Source of the DNA: Streptomyces sp. NRRL S-118
GTDB lineage: Bacteria; Actinomycetota; Actinomycetes; Streptomycetales; Streptomycetaceae
NCBI RefSeq assembly: GCF_000716335.1
Contig: NZ_KL591013.1
Coordinates: 221,853-264,236, forward strand
Reading direction: 5' to 3'
DNA length: 42,384 nt
In this document: positions 26,345-35,154 of the stretch, in pieces
How the letters are laid out: each line of letters opens with the position of its first letter
Numbering within the stretch: position 1 is the stretch's first letter
Notes under the pieces: generated by a model
Told to the model about the DNA's origin: nothing
The model's database searches: none
What the model saw: the letters and a program-made list of their open reading frames with translations, nothing else
Translations under genes and position numbers: made by a program

Positions 26345-27216
26345 GACAGCGCCCTCCCCAGTGCTCGTCGGGCCAGCGCGGCGACCGTGCGCCGCAGGTG
26401 CAGTACGGCGGGCGGCAGCTGCTCCTCGCCCTGCGGGTCCGGGATGCAGGCCGCCGCGACGTACTCCCCGAACGCGGTGAGCGCCTCCGGCGCCAGCCCG
26501 CGGTCGCCGTCCCAGTCGATCAGCGACGCGATCCAGCGCTCGGCCTCCAGCGGCCGCAGCGGCATCGGGGCGATGGCGCCCACCGCGCAGCGCACACCGC
26601 GCCGCGCGGGATCCAGGACCAGGGCGACGGACGCCGTGGCGCGGCCCGGCCCGGTGCGGCCGGTGGCCTTGAGGAACACCTGCGGGGCGTGCAGCAGCGG
26701 TACGCGGACGAAGCCGACCAGCTCGCCCGGCGCGAGCAGTTCACGGCCGGCCAGCAAGTACGAGACCGGGATCTCGCGCGTGCCGCCCGGTCCCGCGACC
26801 ACCAGCTCGGCCTCCAGGGCGGCGAGCACGGGCAGGGAGTCACCGGTGGGCGCGGCGCTGACGATGTTGCCGCCGAGCGTGCCGGCGTTGCGGATCTGCG
26901 GCGGTCCGGCGGCGCGGGCGGCCGCGGCGAGCGCCGGGATGAGCGCCGCGAAGTCGGGGCGCCCCATGCGCGCGTGGGTCAGTCCGGCGCCGAGGAGGGC
27001 GTGGCCGTCCTGGTACTGCCAGCCGCGGATCTCGTTGACGCGGCCGAGTCCGACGAGGCCGGCCGGACGCAGCTGCCCCCGGTTGACGGCGGACATCAGA
27101 TCGGTGCCGCCGGCGACGGGCACGGCGGCGGGCATGGCCGTGAGCGCCGCCACGGCCGCGTCGAGCGTGGCCGGCAGCGTCACGGACTGCGCCGCCTGCG
27201 GTGCGTGCGTGGTCAA
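26341..27216 (-). CDS. FAD-binding subunit of molybdenum hydroxylase (CoxM-like)
   Basis: A 291-residue medium subunit. The FAD-binding PCMH motifs are present: AVPVAGGTDLMSAVNRGQL near 31-49 and QIRNAGTLGGNIVSAAPTGDSLP near 106-128. A CO-dehydrogenase flavoprotein C-terminal domain follows. This is the first gene of the operon and transfers electrons from the iron-sulfur subunit to an acceptor. The start is TTG at 27216 behind GGAAGGGG. No XdhC/CoxI-type maturation factor is seen nearby. The promoter must lie in the 307-base gap upstream. Confidence 0.92.
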   Translation of the reverse strand: MTTHAPQAAQSVTLPATLDAAVAALTAMPAAVPVAGGTDLMSAVNRGQLRPAGLVGLGRVNEIRGWQYQDGHALLGAGLTHARMGRPDFAALIPALAAAARAAGPPQIRNAGTLGGNIVSAAPTGDSLPVLAALEAELVVAGPGGTREIPVSYLLAGRELLAPGELVGFVRVPLLHAPQVFLKATGRTGPGRATASVALVLDPARRGVRCAVGAIAPMPLRPLEAERWIASLIDWDGDRGLAPEALTAFGEYVAAACIPDPQGEEQLPPAVLHLRRTVAALARRALGRALS

Positions 27217-27523
27217 CCCAGCTGCCCCTTCCCGGTGTCCCCGGTCGTCCCGGCTGTCCCGCCTGTGTGGCCGTACCGTACGTGCTCACAGCCCCGACTT
27301 GGCAACTCTGGCACATCTTCCGGGCCGCTCGACGCGAGGGTCCACGAAGGGCGCATCCGTCCCGGACATCCCGTGACCTGCGAGATGCACCGGTTTGCCG
27401 CACCGGCGGTGGCTGGTGCTGATTGCCACTTCCCGGCGACCTTGTACGACTTATCCGGCGGATCCTCCGCGGTGCGGGCCCGGACGGGTGGCGGGGCGTG
27501 GGGAGTGCGCCCCGGGGGCGGTC
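27217..27523. other. 307-bp intergenic region, hexosaminidase end to Mo operon start
   Basis: It contains the start region of the Mo-hydroxylase operon, with one candidate promoter given separately. No tRNA, repeat array or coding frame is supported. Several weak GC-rich inverted repeats near 27460-27520 could end the hexosaminidase transcript, but none is clear. Confidence 0.45.
27275..27305 (-). promoter_or_regulatory. candidate promoter of Mo-hydroxylase operon
   Basis: The minus strand reads TTGCCA (27305-27300), a 19-base spacer, then TACGGT (27280-27275). The spacer is at the upper end of the normal range. Position only; no other evidence. Confidence 0.3.
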
Positions 27524-29179
27524 TCACACGTTCGGGGGCGGCCCTTCGACCGGGCGCCCGATGACGCCGGGGCGCCGCTGCCACGGCAGGGGGCCGCCGG
27601 GCGGGCGGTAGTCGACGCCGAGCGCGTCGAGACGCGCGTAGTGGGCGGCCATCCGGCGCTCGAAGTCCGCGAAGTCCCGCTCGGCAGGGGAGGGCAGCCC
27701 GCGGGACCAGGCGACCTCGGCGAAGGCGGCGAGGCGCGGGAAGACCTGGTAGTCGACGCGGGAGCGGCTGTCCATGACCTCGGTCCAGGCGTTGGCCTGC
27801 GTGCCGATGACGTGGGCGGCGGCCTCCGGGGAGAGCTGCGGCGGCACGGGCTCGAAGCGGTAGACGTCCTCCAGGGTGCGGACGAACCCGATGGGCACCG
27901 GCTCGTCGTCACCCGGGGCCTGGCGGTGGTCGAGGTAGACGTGCTGCTCGGGGCACATGACGACGTCGTGCCCGGCCTCGGCGGCGGCGATCCCGCCGGC
28001 GTAGCCGCGCCAGGACGACACCGCGGCTCCCGGGGCCAGGCCGCCCTCCAGGATCTCGTCCCAGCCGATCAGCCGCCGGCCGCGCTCCGCCAGCCAGCGG
28101 TCGAAGTGCCGGACGAACCACGACTGGAGCTCGTCCTCGTCCGCCAGGCCCAGTTCCGCGATGCGCGCCTGCGCGGCCGGGGACGCCTTCCACTGGTCCT
28201 TGGGGCACTCGTCGCCGCCGAGGTGGACGAAGGGCGACGGGAAGAGGTCGAGGACCTCCTCCAGCACGCCCTCGAAGAAGCGCAGGGTGGTGTCGGTGGG
28301 GGCGAGCACGTTCGGGTTGACGCCCCAGGTGTCCCAGACGCCGAGGGCGGCCGTGTCGATGACGTCGGTGTTGCCGAGGTGGGGGTACGCGGCGATGGCG
28401 GCCTGCGCGTGGCCGGGGATGTCGATCTCCGGTACGACGCGGACGTGGCGTTCGGCGGCGTACGCGACGATCTCGCGGATGTCGGTGTGCGTGTAGGAGC
28501 CGCCGTGCGGGGTGTCGTTCCACAGCGGGGAGGCACGGTGCCCGTGCTTGGTGCGGGCCCGCCAGGCGCCGACCCCGGTGAGCCGGGGGTGGCGTTCGAT
28601 CTCGATGCGCCAGCCCTGGTCGTCGGTGAGGTGCAGGTGCAGGACGTTCAGCTTGTGGGCGGCGAGGAGGTCGACGTAGCGCAGGACGTCGTCCTTGGGG
28701 AGGAAGTGGCGCGCGACGTCGAGCAGGAGACCGCGCCAGGGGAACCGGGGACCGTCCTCGACGGTCACGCACGGCAGGTCCCAGTCACGGCCGGGCGGCC
28801 CGACGGGTGCCTTGCGGTACGCGTCGGGCCCGAGCAGCTGACGGAGCGTCTGGGCACCCCAGAAGACCCCCGCGGCGCCACCGCCCTCGATGACCACGGC
28901 GACGTCCTCGACCGAGCCGTCGGTGGACAGCCGGTAGCCCTCCGGGCCGTACTCCCGCTCGACGTCCGCGCTGATCCGCAGCCGGATCGCGCGCGGGCCG
29001 CCGCCGGGCGCCAGCGGGAGGCCGGTGGCGGCGCCGAGCGAGGCGCGCAGCAGGCGGGCGACGCCCTCGGTCCCGGGGCGGGCGTCCAGGGCGGTGTCCT
29101 CGCCGAGGGAGAGCCGGCCCGGGGAGTCCGCCCGGCACCTGGTGCGGCGGGGCGCCGGGATGAGATCGCTCGCGTCCAT
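27524..29179 (-). CDS. GH20 beta-N-acetylhexosaminidase, cytoplasmic
   Basis: A 551-residue glycoside hydrolase of family 20. The N-terminal GH20b domain (about 1-140) precedes a TIM barrel. WRGLLLDVARHF, HLHLTDDQGWRIEI and VVPEIDIPGHAQAAIAAYP lead to the catalytic pair Asp323-Glu324 in HLGGDECPKDQW. A late WTEVMDS block is also present. The enzyme uses substrate-assisted catalysis through the N-acetyl group. There is no signal peptide, so it should act on oligosaccharides already imported by the adjacent ABC transporter. ATG at 29179 follows AAGGA, four bases past the stop of the permease gene. It is the last gene of the operon. Confidence 0.95.
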   Translation of the reverse strand: MDASDLIPAPRRTRCRADSPGRLSLGEDTALDARPGTEGVARLLRASLGAATGLPLAPGGGPRAIRLRISADVEREYGPEGYRLSTDGSVEDVAVVIEGGGAAGVFWGAQTLRQLLGPDAYRKAPVGPPGRDWDLPCVTVEDGPRFPWRGLLLDVARHFLPKDDVLRYVDLLAAHKLNVLHLHLTDDQGWRIEIERHPRLTGVGAWRARTKHGHRASPLWNDTPHGGSYTHTDIREIVAYAAERHVRVVPEIDIPGHAQAAIAAYPHLGNTDVIDTAALGVWDTWGVNPNVLAPTDTTLRFFEGVLEEVLDLFPSPFVHLGGDECPKDQWKASPAAQARIAELGLADEDELQSWFVRHFDRWLAERGRRLIGWDEILEGGLAPGAAVSSWRGYAGGIAAAEAGHDVVMCPEQHVYLDHRQAPGDDEPVPIGFVRTLEDVYRFEPVPPQLSPEAAAHVIGTQANAWTEVMDSRSRVDYQVFPRLAAFAEVAWSRGLPSPAERDFADFERRMAAHYARLDALGVDYRPPGGPLPWQRRPGVIGRPVEGPPPNV

Positions 29180-29183
29180 TCCG

Positions 29184-30023
29184 TCAGTCCTTCACCGCGC
29201 CGCCGAGCCCGGACACCAGGCGGCGCTGTACGAGTACGAAGAAGACCAGGACCGGGATGGTCATGACGGTCGACGCGGCCATGATGCCGCCCCAGTCGTT
29301 CTCGTCCGGCTTGAAGAAGACGAGCAGCGCCATGGGGAGGGTCGACCGCGAGGTGTCGCTGATGATGAACGACTTCGCGAACAGGAAGTCGTTCCAGGTG
29401 GAGATGAAGGAGAAGACGCTCGTCGCGACGAGGCCGGGCAGGACGAGCGGGAAGAGGATCTGCCACAGGAAGCGGGTCCTGCTCGCGCCGTCGATGTACG
29501 CGGCCTCCTCCAGCGCCTCGGGCACGGCCTTGACGAAGCCGCGCAGCATCCAGATGGCGAACGGGAGGGAGAACGCGATGTGCGGCAGGATCAGCGCGCC
29601 GAGGGTGTTGAGCTGGCCGAGGTCCCGCATCAGGAAGAACAGCGGGATGGTCAGCGCCTCGATGGGCACCATCTGCGCGATGAGGAACATCACCAGCAGG
29701 GTCGTACGGAAGCGGAACCGGAAGCGGGTCACGGCCGTGGCGGCGAGGAAGGCGATGAGGGCGGACGCGACGACGACGGCGCTCGCGACGGTCAGGCTGT
29801 TGAGGAAGTAGCGGCCGAAGTCCTGCTGTTCGAAGACCCGGCGGAAGGAGTCGAGGGACGGGGACAGCGTCCAGGGGCGGGGGTCCGTCGACTGGATCTC
29901 GCCCGCCGGTTTCAGGGCGGACAGGACCATCCAGTACAGGGGGAAGGCGACGGCGGCCGCGATCAGGAGGGCGGCGGCCTCGGCGGCGAGGCGGCCGGGC
30001 TTGCGTATCCGCGACAGGCTCAC
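29184..30023 (-). CDS. carbohydrate ABC transporter permease (MalG-type)
   Basis: A 279-residue inner membrane permease with six membrane segments. The EAA loop that contacts the ATPase reads EALEEAAYIDGASRTRFLWQILFPLVLPG. The C-terminal membrane segment ends in VLVQRRLVSGLGGAVKD, a typical MalG-type ending. GTG start at 30023 overlaps the preceding permease stop by four bases (GTGA). The two permeases form the channel; no ATPase gene is present in the operon. In Streptomyces a shared ATPase such as MsiK commonly energises such transporters (established for several systems, inferred here). Confidence 0.94.
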   Translation of the reverse strand: MSLSRIRKPGRLAAEAAALLIAAAVAFPLYWMVLSALKPAGEIQSTDPRPWTLSPSLDSFRRVFEQQDFGRYFLNSLTVASAVVVASALIAFLAATAVTRFRFRFRTTLLVMFLIAQMVPIEALTIPLFFLMRDLGQLNTLGALILPHIAFSLPFAIWMLRGFVKAVPEALEEAAYIDGASRTRFLWQILFPLVLPGLVATSVFSFISTWNDFLFAKSFIISDTSRSTLPMALLVFFKPDENDWGGIMAASTVMTIPVLVFFVLVQRRLVSGLGGAVKD

Positions 30024-31051
30024 AGGTGTTCTCCCTGGCGTCGCAGGAGGCGGAGGTGGACCAGTGCGACCGCGAGCAGGATCAGCAGCATGACGACGCC
30101 GATCGCCGAGCCCAGGCTGTACTGGGAGGACGCGAAGGCCTTCTGGTAGGCGTAGACGTTGAGGACGAGGTTCTGGCCGGCGATGCCGCCGCCGCCCGTC
30201 ATCACGTAGATCTGGGTGAAGACCTTGAAGTCCCAGATCACCGACTGGATGGTGACCACGGCCAGGACGGGCCGCAGCAGGGGTGCGGTGACCGAGCGCC
30301 AGATCCGCCACTGGGAGGCGCCGTCGAGGGCGGCGGCCTCCAGGACCTCGGAGGGGACGGCCTTGATGCCCGCGTAGACGGTCACCATCACGAAGGGGAA
30401 CGAGCACCACACGACTTCGAACAGGACGAGCGCGAAGGCGCTGCAGCGGCCGTACGTCCACGAGAAGTCGCCGAGTCCGAGGACCCTGTTGACGGGGCCG
30501 AAGTCCGGGTCGAAGAGGAAGACCCAGACGGTGGACCCGGTGACGGCGGGCGTGGCCCAGGCGCCGAGGGCGGCGAGCAGGAGCGCGAGGCGCGGCAGGG
30601 CGCGGATCCGGGTGAGCAGGACGGCGAGGGCGCAGCCGACGGCGAGGGTGGCGGCGACACAGGCGGCGGCGAACACCACGGTGGCGAGGAGGACCTGCCG
30701 GAACTGCTCGTCGCGCAGGAGGGCCGTGTAGTTGCCGAACCCCTTGAAGGAGGTCGGCTCCCCGCCGCTGACCTGGGCCTGGGTGTACTCCAGGAACGAG
30801 ATGAGCCCGAGCTGGTGGATGGGGTACACGAGGAGCCCGCCGAGCACGGCGAGTGCGGGCGCGAGGTAGAGCCAGGGGGTCCAGCCGCCGCTCCCCCGCC
30901 CGGTCGCCCGCCGGGTCCGGGGCGGCCGGGGCGCGGCGGGCCGGGCCGGTGCCGTTGCGGGCCGGGCCGGATCCGTCGCCGTACGGGTCGCCTTCCCGGG
31001 CTCCACCGCGGTGACCGCGCGGTCCGTCGTCCGGTCGGTCACGGGGATCAA
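30020..31051 (-). CDS. carbohydrate ABC transporter permease (MalF-type)
   Basis: A 343-residue permease with an N-terminal cytoplasmic Pro/Ala/Arg/Thr-rich tail of about 55 residues, longer than usual. Six membrane segments follow (from WLYLAPALAVLGGLLVYPI). The EAA loop is VPSEVLEAAALDGASQWRIWRSVTAPLLRP. It pairs with the following MalG-type permease. The first codon appears to be TTG at 31051, overlapping the lipoprotein gene stop as TTGA. A GTG three codons in is an alternative. Unusually, I see Cys in the SWTYGRCSAF and VVWCSFPF segments, without known meaning. Confidence 0.93.
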   Translation of the reverse strand: MIPVTDRTTDRAVTAVEPGKATRTATDPARPATAPARPAAPRPPRTRRATGRGSGGWTPWLYLAPALAVLGGLLVYPIHQLGLISFLEYTQAQVSGGEPTSFKGFGNYTALLRDEQFRQVLLATVVFAAACVAATLAVGCALAVLLTRIRALPRLALLLAALGAWATPAVTGSTVWVFLFDPDFGPVNRVLGLGDFSWTYGRCSAFALVLFEVVWCSFPFVMVTVYAGIKAVPSEVLEAAALDGASQWRIWRSVTAPLLRPVLAVVTIQSVIWDFKVFTQIYVMTGGGGIAGQNLVLNVYAYQKAFASSQYSLGSAIGVVMLLILLAVALVHLRLLRRQGEHL

Positions 31052-32349
31052 CCCGCCGACGTGAAGGCCGCGTTCATCTTCTCCGCCGCGTCACCGGAGG
31101 CGGCCGTCACGTCCTTCCGGCCGCTCACGATCTCCTGGAACATCGTCGGCAGGACGAGCGAGGCGTCGATGCGGCCCCACGCGGGCGAGGCCGGGACGAA
31201 CTTCGTGCCGGCCGCGAGGGTGTCGATGAAGGGCCTGACGAACGGCTGCTGCTGCGCGGCCCGCGCCCGTACGTCGGTGTACGTGGGCAGGGAGCCCATG
31301 GCGTCGAAGAGCTTGCTCTGCGTCTCCTTGCCCGCCAGGGACTTCATCAGGTCCACCGCCAGGGTGCGGTGCGAACTGCTCCTGAGCACGCCCAGGTTGT
31401 TCCCGCCCGCGAAGGCCGGCGCCACCGAGCCGGGCCGTACGCCCGGCAGTGGGACGACCGCGTAGGCGCCCTTCACCTTCCCCGCCTCGACCGCCGCGTG
31501 GCTGAAGTCGCCGCCGATCGCCATCGCCGCCTTGCCGGAGGCGAACGCGGTGACCGTCGCGTTGCCGCCCATCGAGGCGCACTTCGCGGCGGGGCAGTTG
31601 TCGTCGCCGAACAGCGAGGTGTAGGCCGCGATGCCCTTGCGCGCCGCCGCCGAGTCGATGGCCGAGGTGTACGCACCGCCCTTCTCCACCGCCAGTTCAC
31701 CGCCGTGCGCCCACACGAAGGGCATCGCCCCGTACGTGTACGCACCGCCGACGGCGATCCCGTACAGCTGCGGCTTCGCCTTCCGGATCTTCTTCGCGGT
31801 GGCGATCAGCTCGTCCTGGCTCCTGGGGACGGCGAGCCCGAGTTCCCCGAACACGTCGGTGCGGTAGTACAGGGCGCGTACGCCGACGAAGAGCGGCGCC
31901 CCGTACACCTTGCCGTCCACCGTGACGGAGGCCCGCGCGGTGGGGTCGGTGTCGCGGGTGTCGGCCCAGGCGGTGAACTCGGCGGTGACGTCGGCGAGTC
32001 CGCCGTCCTTCACGTATCCGGCGGTGTCCGTGTTGCCGTACTCGATGAGGTCCGGGGCGCTCGCCGGGTCGTTGAAGGCGGCCTTGATCCGCTGGGCGCG
32101 GCTCTCCACGGGGATGTACTCGACCTCGACGTCCGTCCCCGGGTGCCGCCGCTCGAAGGCGGTCACGGCGGCGTCGACGACCCGCTCCTTCGGCGTGTTG
32201 CCGACCTCCTGGAAGAGCCAGACGCGCAGGGTGCCGCTCGTGTCGTCCCGGCCGGCGGAGGTGTCGGAGGTCTGCGGGGCGCAGGCGGCCGATAGCAGCA
32301 GGGCCGCGGCGGCGACCAGTAAGGACGACGTTCGGGCACGAAGCTTCAT
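31048..32349 (-). CDS. extracellular sugar-binding lipoprotein of ABC transporter
   Basis: A 433-residue solute-binding protein. The signal peptide ends in a lipobox (LSAAC, Cys23), so it is anchored to the outer face of the membrane. The mature part has the family-1 SBP layout: LRVWLFQEVGNTPKERVVDAAVTAFERRHPGTDVEVEYIP, then DLIEYGNTD, then VYGAPLFVGVRALYYRTDVF and AYAVVPLPG. Cys in DDNCPAAKC may form a disulphide. The ATG at 32349 follows GGAGGGGA. This is the first gene of the operon. With the GH20 enzyme, an N-acetylglucosamine-containing oligosaccharide is the likely ligand (inference from context). Confidence 0.94.
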   Translation of the reverse strand: MKLRARTSSLLVAAAALLLSAACAPQTSDTSAGRDDTSGTLRVWLFQEVGNTPKERVVDAAVTAFERRHPGTDVEVEYIPVESRAQRIKAAFNDPASAPDLIEYGNTDTAGYVKDGGLADVTAEFTAWADTRDTDPTARASVTVDGKVYGAPLFVGVRALYYRTDVFGELGLAVPRSQDELIATAKKIRKAKPQLYGIAVGGAYTYGAMPFVWAHGGELAVEKGGAYTSAIDSAAARKGIAAYTSLFGDDNCPAAKCASMGGNATVTAFASGKAAMAIGGDFSHAAVEAGKVKGAYAVVPLPGVRPGSVAPAFAGGNNLGVLRSSSHRTLAVDLMKSLAGKETQSKLFDAMGSLPTYTDVRARAAQQQPFVRPFIDTLAAGTKFVPASPAWGRIDASLVLPTMFQEIVSGRKDVTAASGDAAEKMNAAFTSAG

Positions 32350-32376
32350 GGCGGGTCCCCTCCGAGACGAACAGCC

Positions 32377-32403
32377 CGCGCGTTGCACCATATGCAACGC
32401 GCG
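32377..32403. promoter_or_regulatory. perfect 11-5-11 palindrome upstream of sugar ABC operon
   Basis: CGCGCGTTGCA and its exact complement flank CCATA, 28 bases upstream of the lipoprotein ATG. The GTTGCA/TGCAAC core resembles LacI/GntR-type half-sites. It does not match the DasR consensus. No regulator gene adjoins the operon, so the repressor would be encoded elsewhere. Confidence 0.6.
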
Positions 32404-32426
32404 TTTCGCGCTGCACAACACGCAGG

Positions 32427-32456
32427 AGGGTAAGCGCGCCCCGACGGCCCCCACAA
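32427..32456 (-). promoter_or_regulatory. candidate promoter of sugar ABC operon
   Basis: The minus strand reads TTGTGG (32456-32451), an 18-base spacer, then TACCCT (32432-32427). Initiation near 32420 would put the palindrome at 32377-32403 in the early transcribed region, a place where a repressor can block elongation. Confidence 0.4.
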
Positions 32457-32522
32457 GAGGTCTCGACCACTCAGCGATCAGCGGGCCCGGGAACCGGCGG
32501 ATCCGCGGGCGGGAACGACGAA

Positions 32523-32568
32523 GGCCCCCGGGAGTACGCGCACGTCACGTGCACGCACCCCGGGGGCC
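32523..32568 (-). terminator. hairpin after DUF3039 gene
   Basis: GGCCCCCGGG (32523-32532, one frame of the left arm) pairs exactly with 32559-32568. The intervening bases also contain complementary CGCACGT/ACGTGCA blocks, giving a long imperfect stem. It lies 54 bases past the stop codon at 32622. Confidence 0.65.
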
Positions 32569-32621
32569 CCGGTCCCGGCCGGCGGGCAGGCGGCCTCTCG
32601 GGCCGCCCGGCCCGGAAGCCG

Positions 32622-32909
32622 TTACTTCTTGTCCTTGCCGCCCTTGTCCTTGTCGCCGCCCGCGCCCATGGACTCGTAGATCTCCTTGCACATGGGGCAG
32701 ACCGGGTACTTCTTCGGGTCGCGGCCCGGCACCCAGACCTTCCCGCACAGTGCCACCACGGGAGTGCCGTCGAGGGCGCTCGCCATGATCTTGTCCTTCT
32801 GGACGTAATGGGCGAAGCGCTCGTGGTCGCCGTCGCCGTGCGACACCTGTGGCGTCGGCTCTACGAGGGTCCCCGTACCTGCCCCGCGCTCGGGCTCAAG
32901 AGTGCTCAT
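32622..32909 (-). CDS. DUF3039 family protein
   Basis: A 95-residue actinobacterial protein of unknown function. The conserved core is HERFAHYVQKDKIMASALDGTPVVALCGKVWVPGRDPKKYPVCPMCKEIYESM. Three cysteines (CG...CPMC) suggest a zinc ribbon. The C-terminus is Lys/Asp/Gly-rich. I use the ATG at 32909, where family members usually begin (MSTLEPERG). A TTG at 32918 is also possible, and the ribosome binding site is poor for both. It lies on the same strand as, and 40 bases downstream of, the YqgE gene in the conserved DUF3039-YqgE-murA neighbourhood. Confidence 0.9.
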   Translation of the reverse strand: MSTLEPERGAGTGTLVEPTPQVSHGDGDHERFAHYVQKDKIMASALDGTPVVALCGKVWVPGRDPKKYPVCPMCKEIYESMGAGGDKDKGGKDKK

Positions 32910-32949
32910 GAGCTCCAAGGGTACCCCGCGCGCACAGCGACCGAAGGCG

Positions 32950-33510
32950 TCAGTTGAGCGACGGGTCGTCCGGGTATGTCGCGATCATCGCCAGCTCGCT
33001 GCGCTGCCGGCGCAGCACGTCGCGCCACAGGTTCTCGGGGCGCGGCGCGGACACGTCGCCCGGTTCCGAGTCGACCACGAACCACGCCCCGCCCGCCAGC
33101 TCGTCCTCCAGCTGACCGGGGCCCCAGCCCGCGTACCCGGCGAAGATCCGCAGCGAGCCGAGCGCCGCGGCCAGCAGCTCCGGCGGGGTTTCCAGGTCCA
33201 CCAGCCCGATCGCGCCGTACACCCTGCGCCACCCCAGCGGGCCCTCGTCCCCGGGGATCACCGCGAGCCCGAGCGCCGCGTCCAGCGCGACGGGGCCGCC
33301 CTGGAAGACGACGCCCGGGTCCCCGGCGAGCGGGGCCCAGCCCTCCAGGATGTCGCCGACGCCGACGGGCGTGGGGCGGTTCAGGACCACGCCGAGCGAC
33401 CCCTCGTCGTCGTGGTCGAGCAGCAGCACCACCGCGCGGTCGAAGTTCGGGTCCGCCAGCGCGGGGGTGGCCACGAGCAGCCGTCCTGTGAGCGAGGACA
33501 CCTCGGTCAT
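32950..33510 (-). CDS. YqgE/AlgH family protein
   Basis: A 186-residue cytoplasmic protein of the UPF0301 (YqgE/AlgH) family. The N-terminal LTGRLLVATPALADPNFDRAVVLLLDHDDEGSLGVVLNRPT block, the GGPV motif and the IFAGYAGWGPGQLEDELAGGAWFVVD block are all present. AlgH was named from alginate regulation in Pseudomonas, but the biochemical function of the family remains unclear. I use the ATG at 33510; another ATG at 33519 would add three residues. It is divergent from murA across about 290 bases. Confidence 0.93.
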   Translation of the reverse strand: MTEVSSLTGRLLVATPALADPNFDRAVVLLLDHDDEGSLGVVLNRPTPVGVGDILEGWAPLAGDPGVVFQGGPVALDAALGLAVIPGDEGPLGWRRVYGAIGLVDLETPPELLAAALGSLRIFAGYAGWGPGQLEDELAGGAWFVVDSEPGDVSAPRPENLWRDVLRRQRSELAMIATYPDDPSLN

Positions 33511-33761
33511 GCCTGACATGATCCCGCATCCCGGGCCGTCGCGGGGGGTCGAGCGGGTGTCCGGAACGCGCCGGGCGAAGACGCAGCTCATCCCGGACCC
33601 GTCGGGAACCCTGACCGAAAGCGGACGGTGACCCTCCGCAAGGGGGCGAAAACAGAGGGTGTTGTGCCGAATTCATTACATCTGACTGAGCCCCTCGGCC
33701 TACCGGTACACGGCCTGAAGCCCCTTACCCTTTTCCCTGGCCCCTGCCCGACCTCTCCCCT

Positions 33762-33780
33762 GGCTCCATCGGGGGGAGCC
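33762..33780 (+). promoter_or_regulatory. hairpin in murA leader
   Basis: GGCTCC (33762-33767) pairs with GGAGCC (33775-33780) around a seven-base loop, 20 bases upstream of the murA start codon. It could affect ribosome access. I see no clear promoter pair in 33511-33799. Confidence 0.35.
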
Positions 33781-33799
33781 CCACCGGAACGCGAGATTC

Positions 33800-35140
33800 A
33801 TGACCGGCACAGACGATGTACTGCTTGTCCACGGCGGAACCCCGCTGGAGGGCGAGATCCGCGTCCGCGGCGCGAAGAACCTCGTGCCCAAGGCGATGGT
33901 CGCCGCCCTGCTCGGCAGCGAGCCGAGCCGGCTGCGCAACGTGCCCGACATCCGTGACGTCCGGGTCGTGCGCGGGCTGCTGCAGCTGCACGGCGTGACC
34001 GTCCGCCCGGGCGACGAGCCGGGCGAACTCGTCCTGGACCCGACGCACGTCGAGTCCGCGAACGTCGCCGACATCGATGCCCACGCGGGTTCGTCGCGCA
34101 TCCCGATCCTCTTCTGCGGTCCGCTGCTGCACCGCCTCGGCCACGCCTTCATCCCGGGGCTGGGGGGCTGCGACATCGGCGGCCGGCCGATCGACTTCCA
34201 CTTCGACGTGCTGCGCCAGTTCGGCGCGCGCATCGAGAAGCGCGCGGACGGCCAGTACCTGGAGGCGCCGCAGCGCCTGCGCGGGTGCAAGATCCGCCTG
34301 CCGTACCCCTCGGTCGGCTCGACCGAGCAGGTGCTCCTGACGGCCGTGCTCGCGGAGGGCGTGACGGAGCTCTCCAACGCGGCCGTGGAGCCGGAGATCG
34401 AGGACCTCATCTGCGTGCTGCAGAAGATGGGCGCGATCATCTCCATGGACACCGACCGCACGATCCGGATCACCGGTGTCGAGCGGCTCGGCGGCTACAC
34501 CCACCGGGCCCTGCCGGACCGCCTGGAGGCGGCCTCCTGGGCGTCGGCGGCGCTGGCCACGGAGGGCAACATCTACGTGCGCGGCGCGCAGCAGCGCTCG
34601 ATGATGACCTTCCTCAACACGTACCGGAAGGTGGGCGGCGCCTTCGAGATCGACGACGAGGGCATCCGCTTCTGGCACCCGGGCGGCTCGCTCAACGCGA
34701 TCGCCCTGGAGACGGACGTGCACCCCGGTTTCCAGACCGACTGGCAGCAGCCGCTGGTGGTGGCCCTGACGCAGGCGGCGGGCCTGTCGATCGTCCACGA
34801 GACGGTGTACGAGTCGCGGCTCGGCTTCACCTCCGCGCTGAACCAGATGGGCGCGCACATCCAGCTCTACCGCGAGTGCCTCGGCGGCTCGGACTGCCGC
34901 TTCGGCCAGCGCAACTTCCTGCACTCGGCGGTCGTGTCGGGCCCGACGAAGCTCCAGGGCGCGGACCTGGTCATCCCGGACCTGCGCGGCGGCTTCTCGT
35001 ACCTGATCGCGGCCCTGGCGGCCCAGGGCACGTCCCGTGTCCACGGCATCGACCTGATCAACCGCGGCTACGAGAACTTCATGCAGAAGCTGGTCGAGCT
35101 GGGCGCGAAGGTCGAACTCCCCGGCGCAACCGTCGTCTGA
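33800..35140 (+). CDS. murA: UDP-N-acetylglucosamine 1-carboxyvinyltransferase
   Basis: A 446-residue enolpyruvyl transferase that adds phosphoenolpyruvate to UDP-GlcNAc, the first committed step of peptidoglycan synthesis in the cytoplasm. Lys26-Asn27 (GAKNLVPKAMVAALL) match the substrate-binding pair. The catalytic Cys124 in GGCDIGGRPIDFH, the fosfomycin target, is intact. The late DLRGGFSYLIAALAAQGTSRVHGIDLINRGYENFMQKL block is typical. ATG at 33800 has a weak ribosome binding site with a hairpin just upstream. It ends in an exceptionally long terminator stem. Context: beside YqgE and HU in the conserved actinobacterial core. Confidence 0.96.
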   Translation: MTGTDDVLLVHGGTPLEGEIRVRGAKNLVPKAMVAALLGSEPSRLRNVPDIRDVRVVRGLLQLHGVTVRPGDEPGELVLDPTHVESANVADIDAHAGSSRIPILFCGPLLHRLGHAFIPGLGGCDIGGRPIDFHFDVLRQFGARIEKRADGQYLEAPQRLRGCKIRLPYPSVGSTEQVLLTAVLAEGVTELSNAAVEPEIEDLICVLQKMGAIISMDTDRTIRITGVERLGGYTHRALPDRLEAASWASAALATEGNIYVRGAQQRSMMTFLNTYRKVGGAFEIDDEGIRFWHPGGSLNAIALETDVHPGFQTDWQQPLVVALTQAAGLSIVHETVYESRLGFTSALNQMGAHIQLYRECLGGSDCRFGQRNFLHSAVVSGPTKLQGADLVIPDLRGGFSYLIAALAAQGTSRVHGIDLINRGYENFMQKLVELGAKVELPGATVV

Positions 35141-35154
35141 CGGTTCGTAAGGAT

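Noticed and set aside
22752..27216. Calling the Mo operon a xanthine dehydrogenase (xdhABC)
   Set aside because: The large subunit lacks the catalytic Glu motif and no XdhC maturation gene is present, so a substrate name is not justified.
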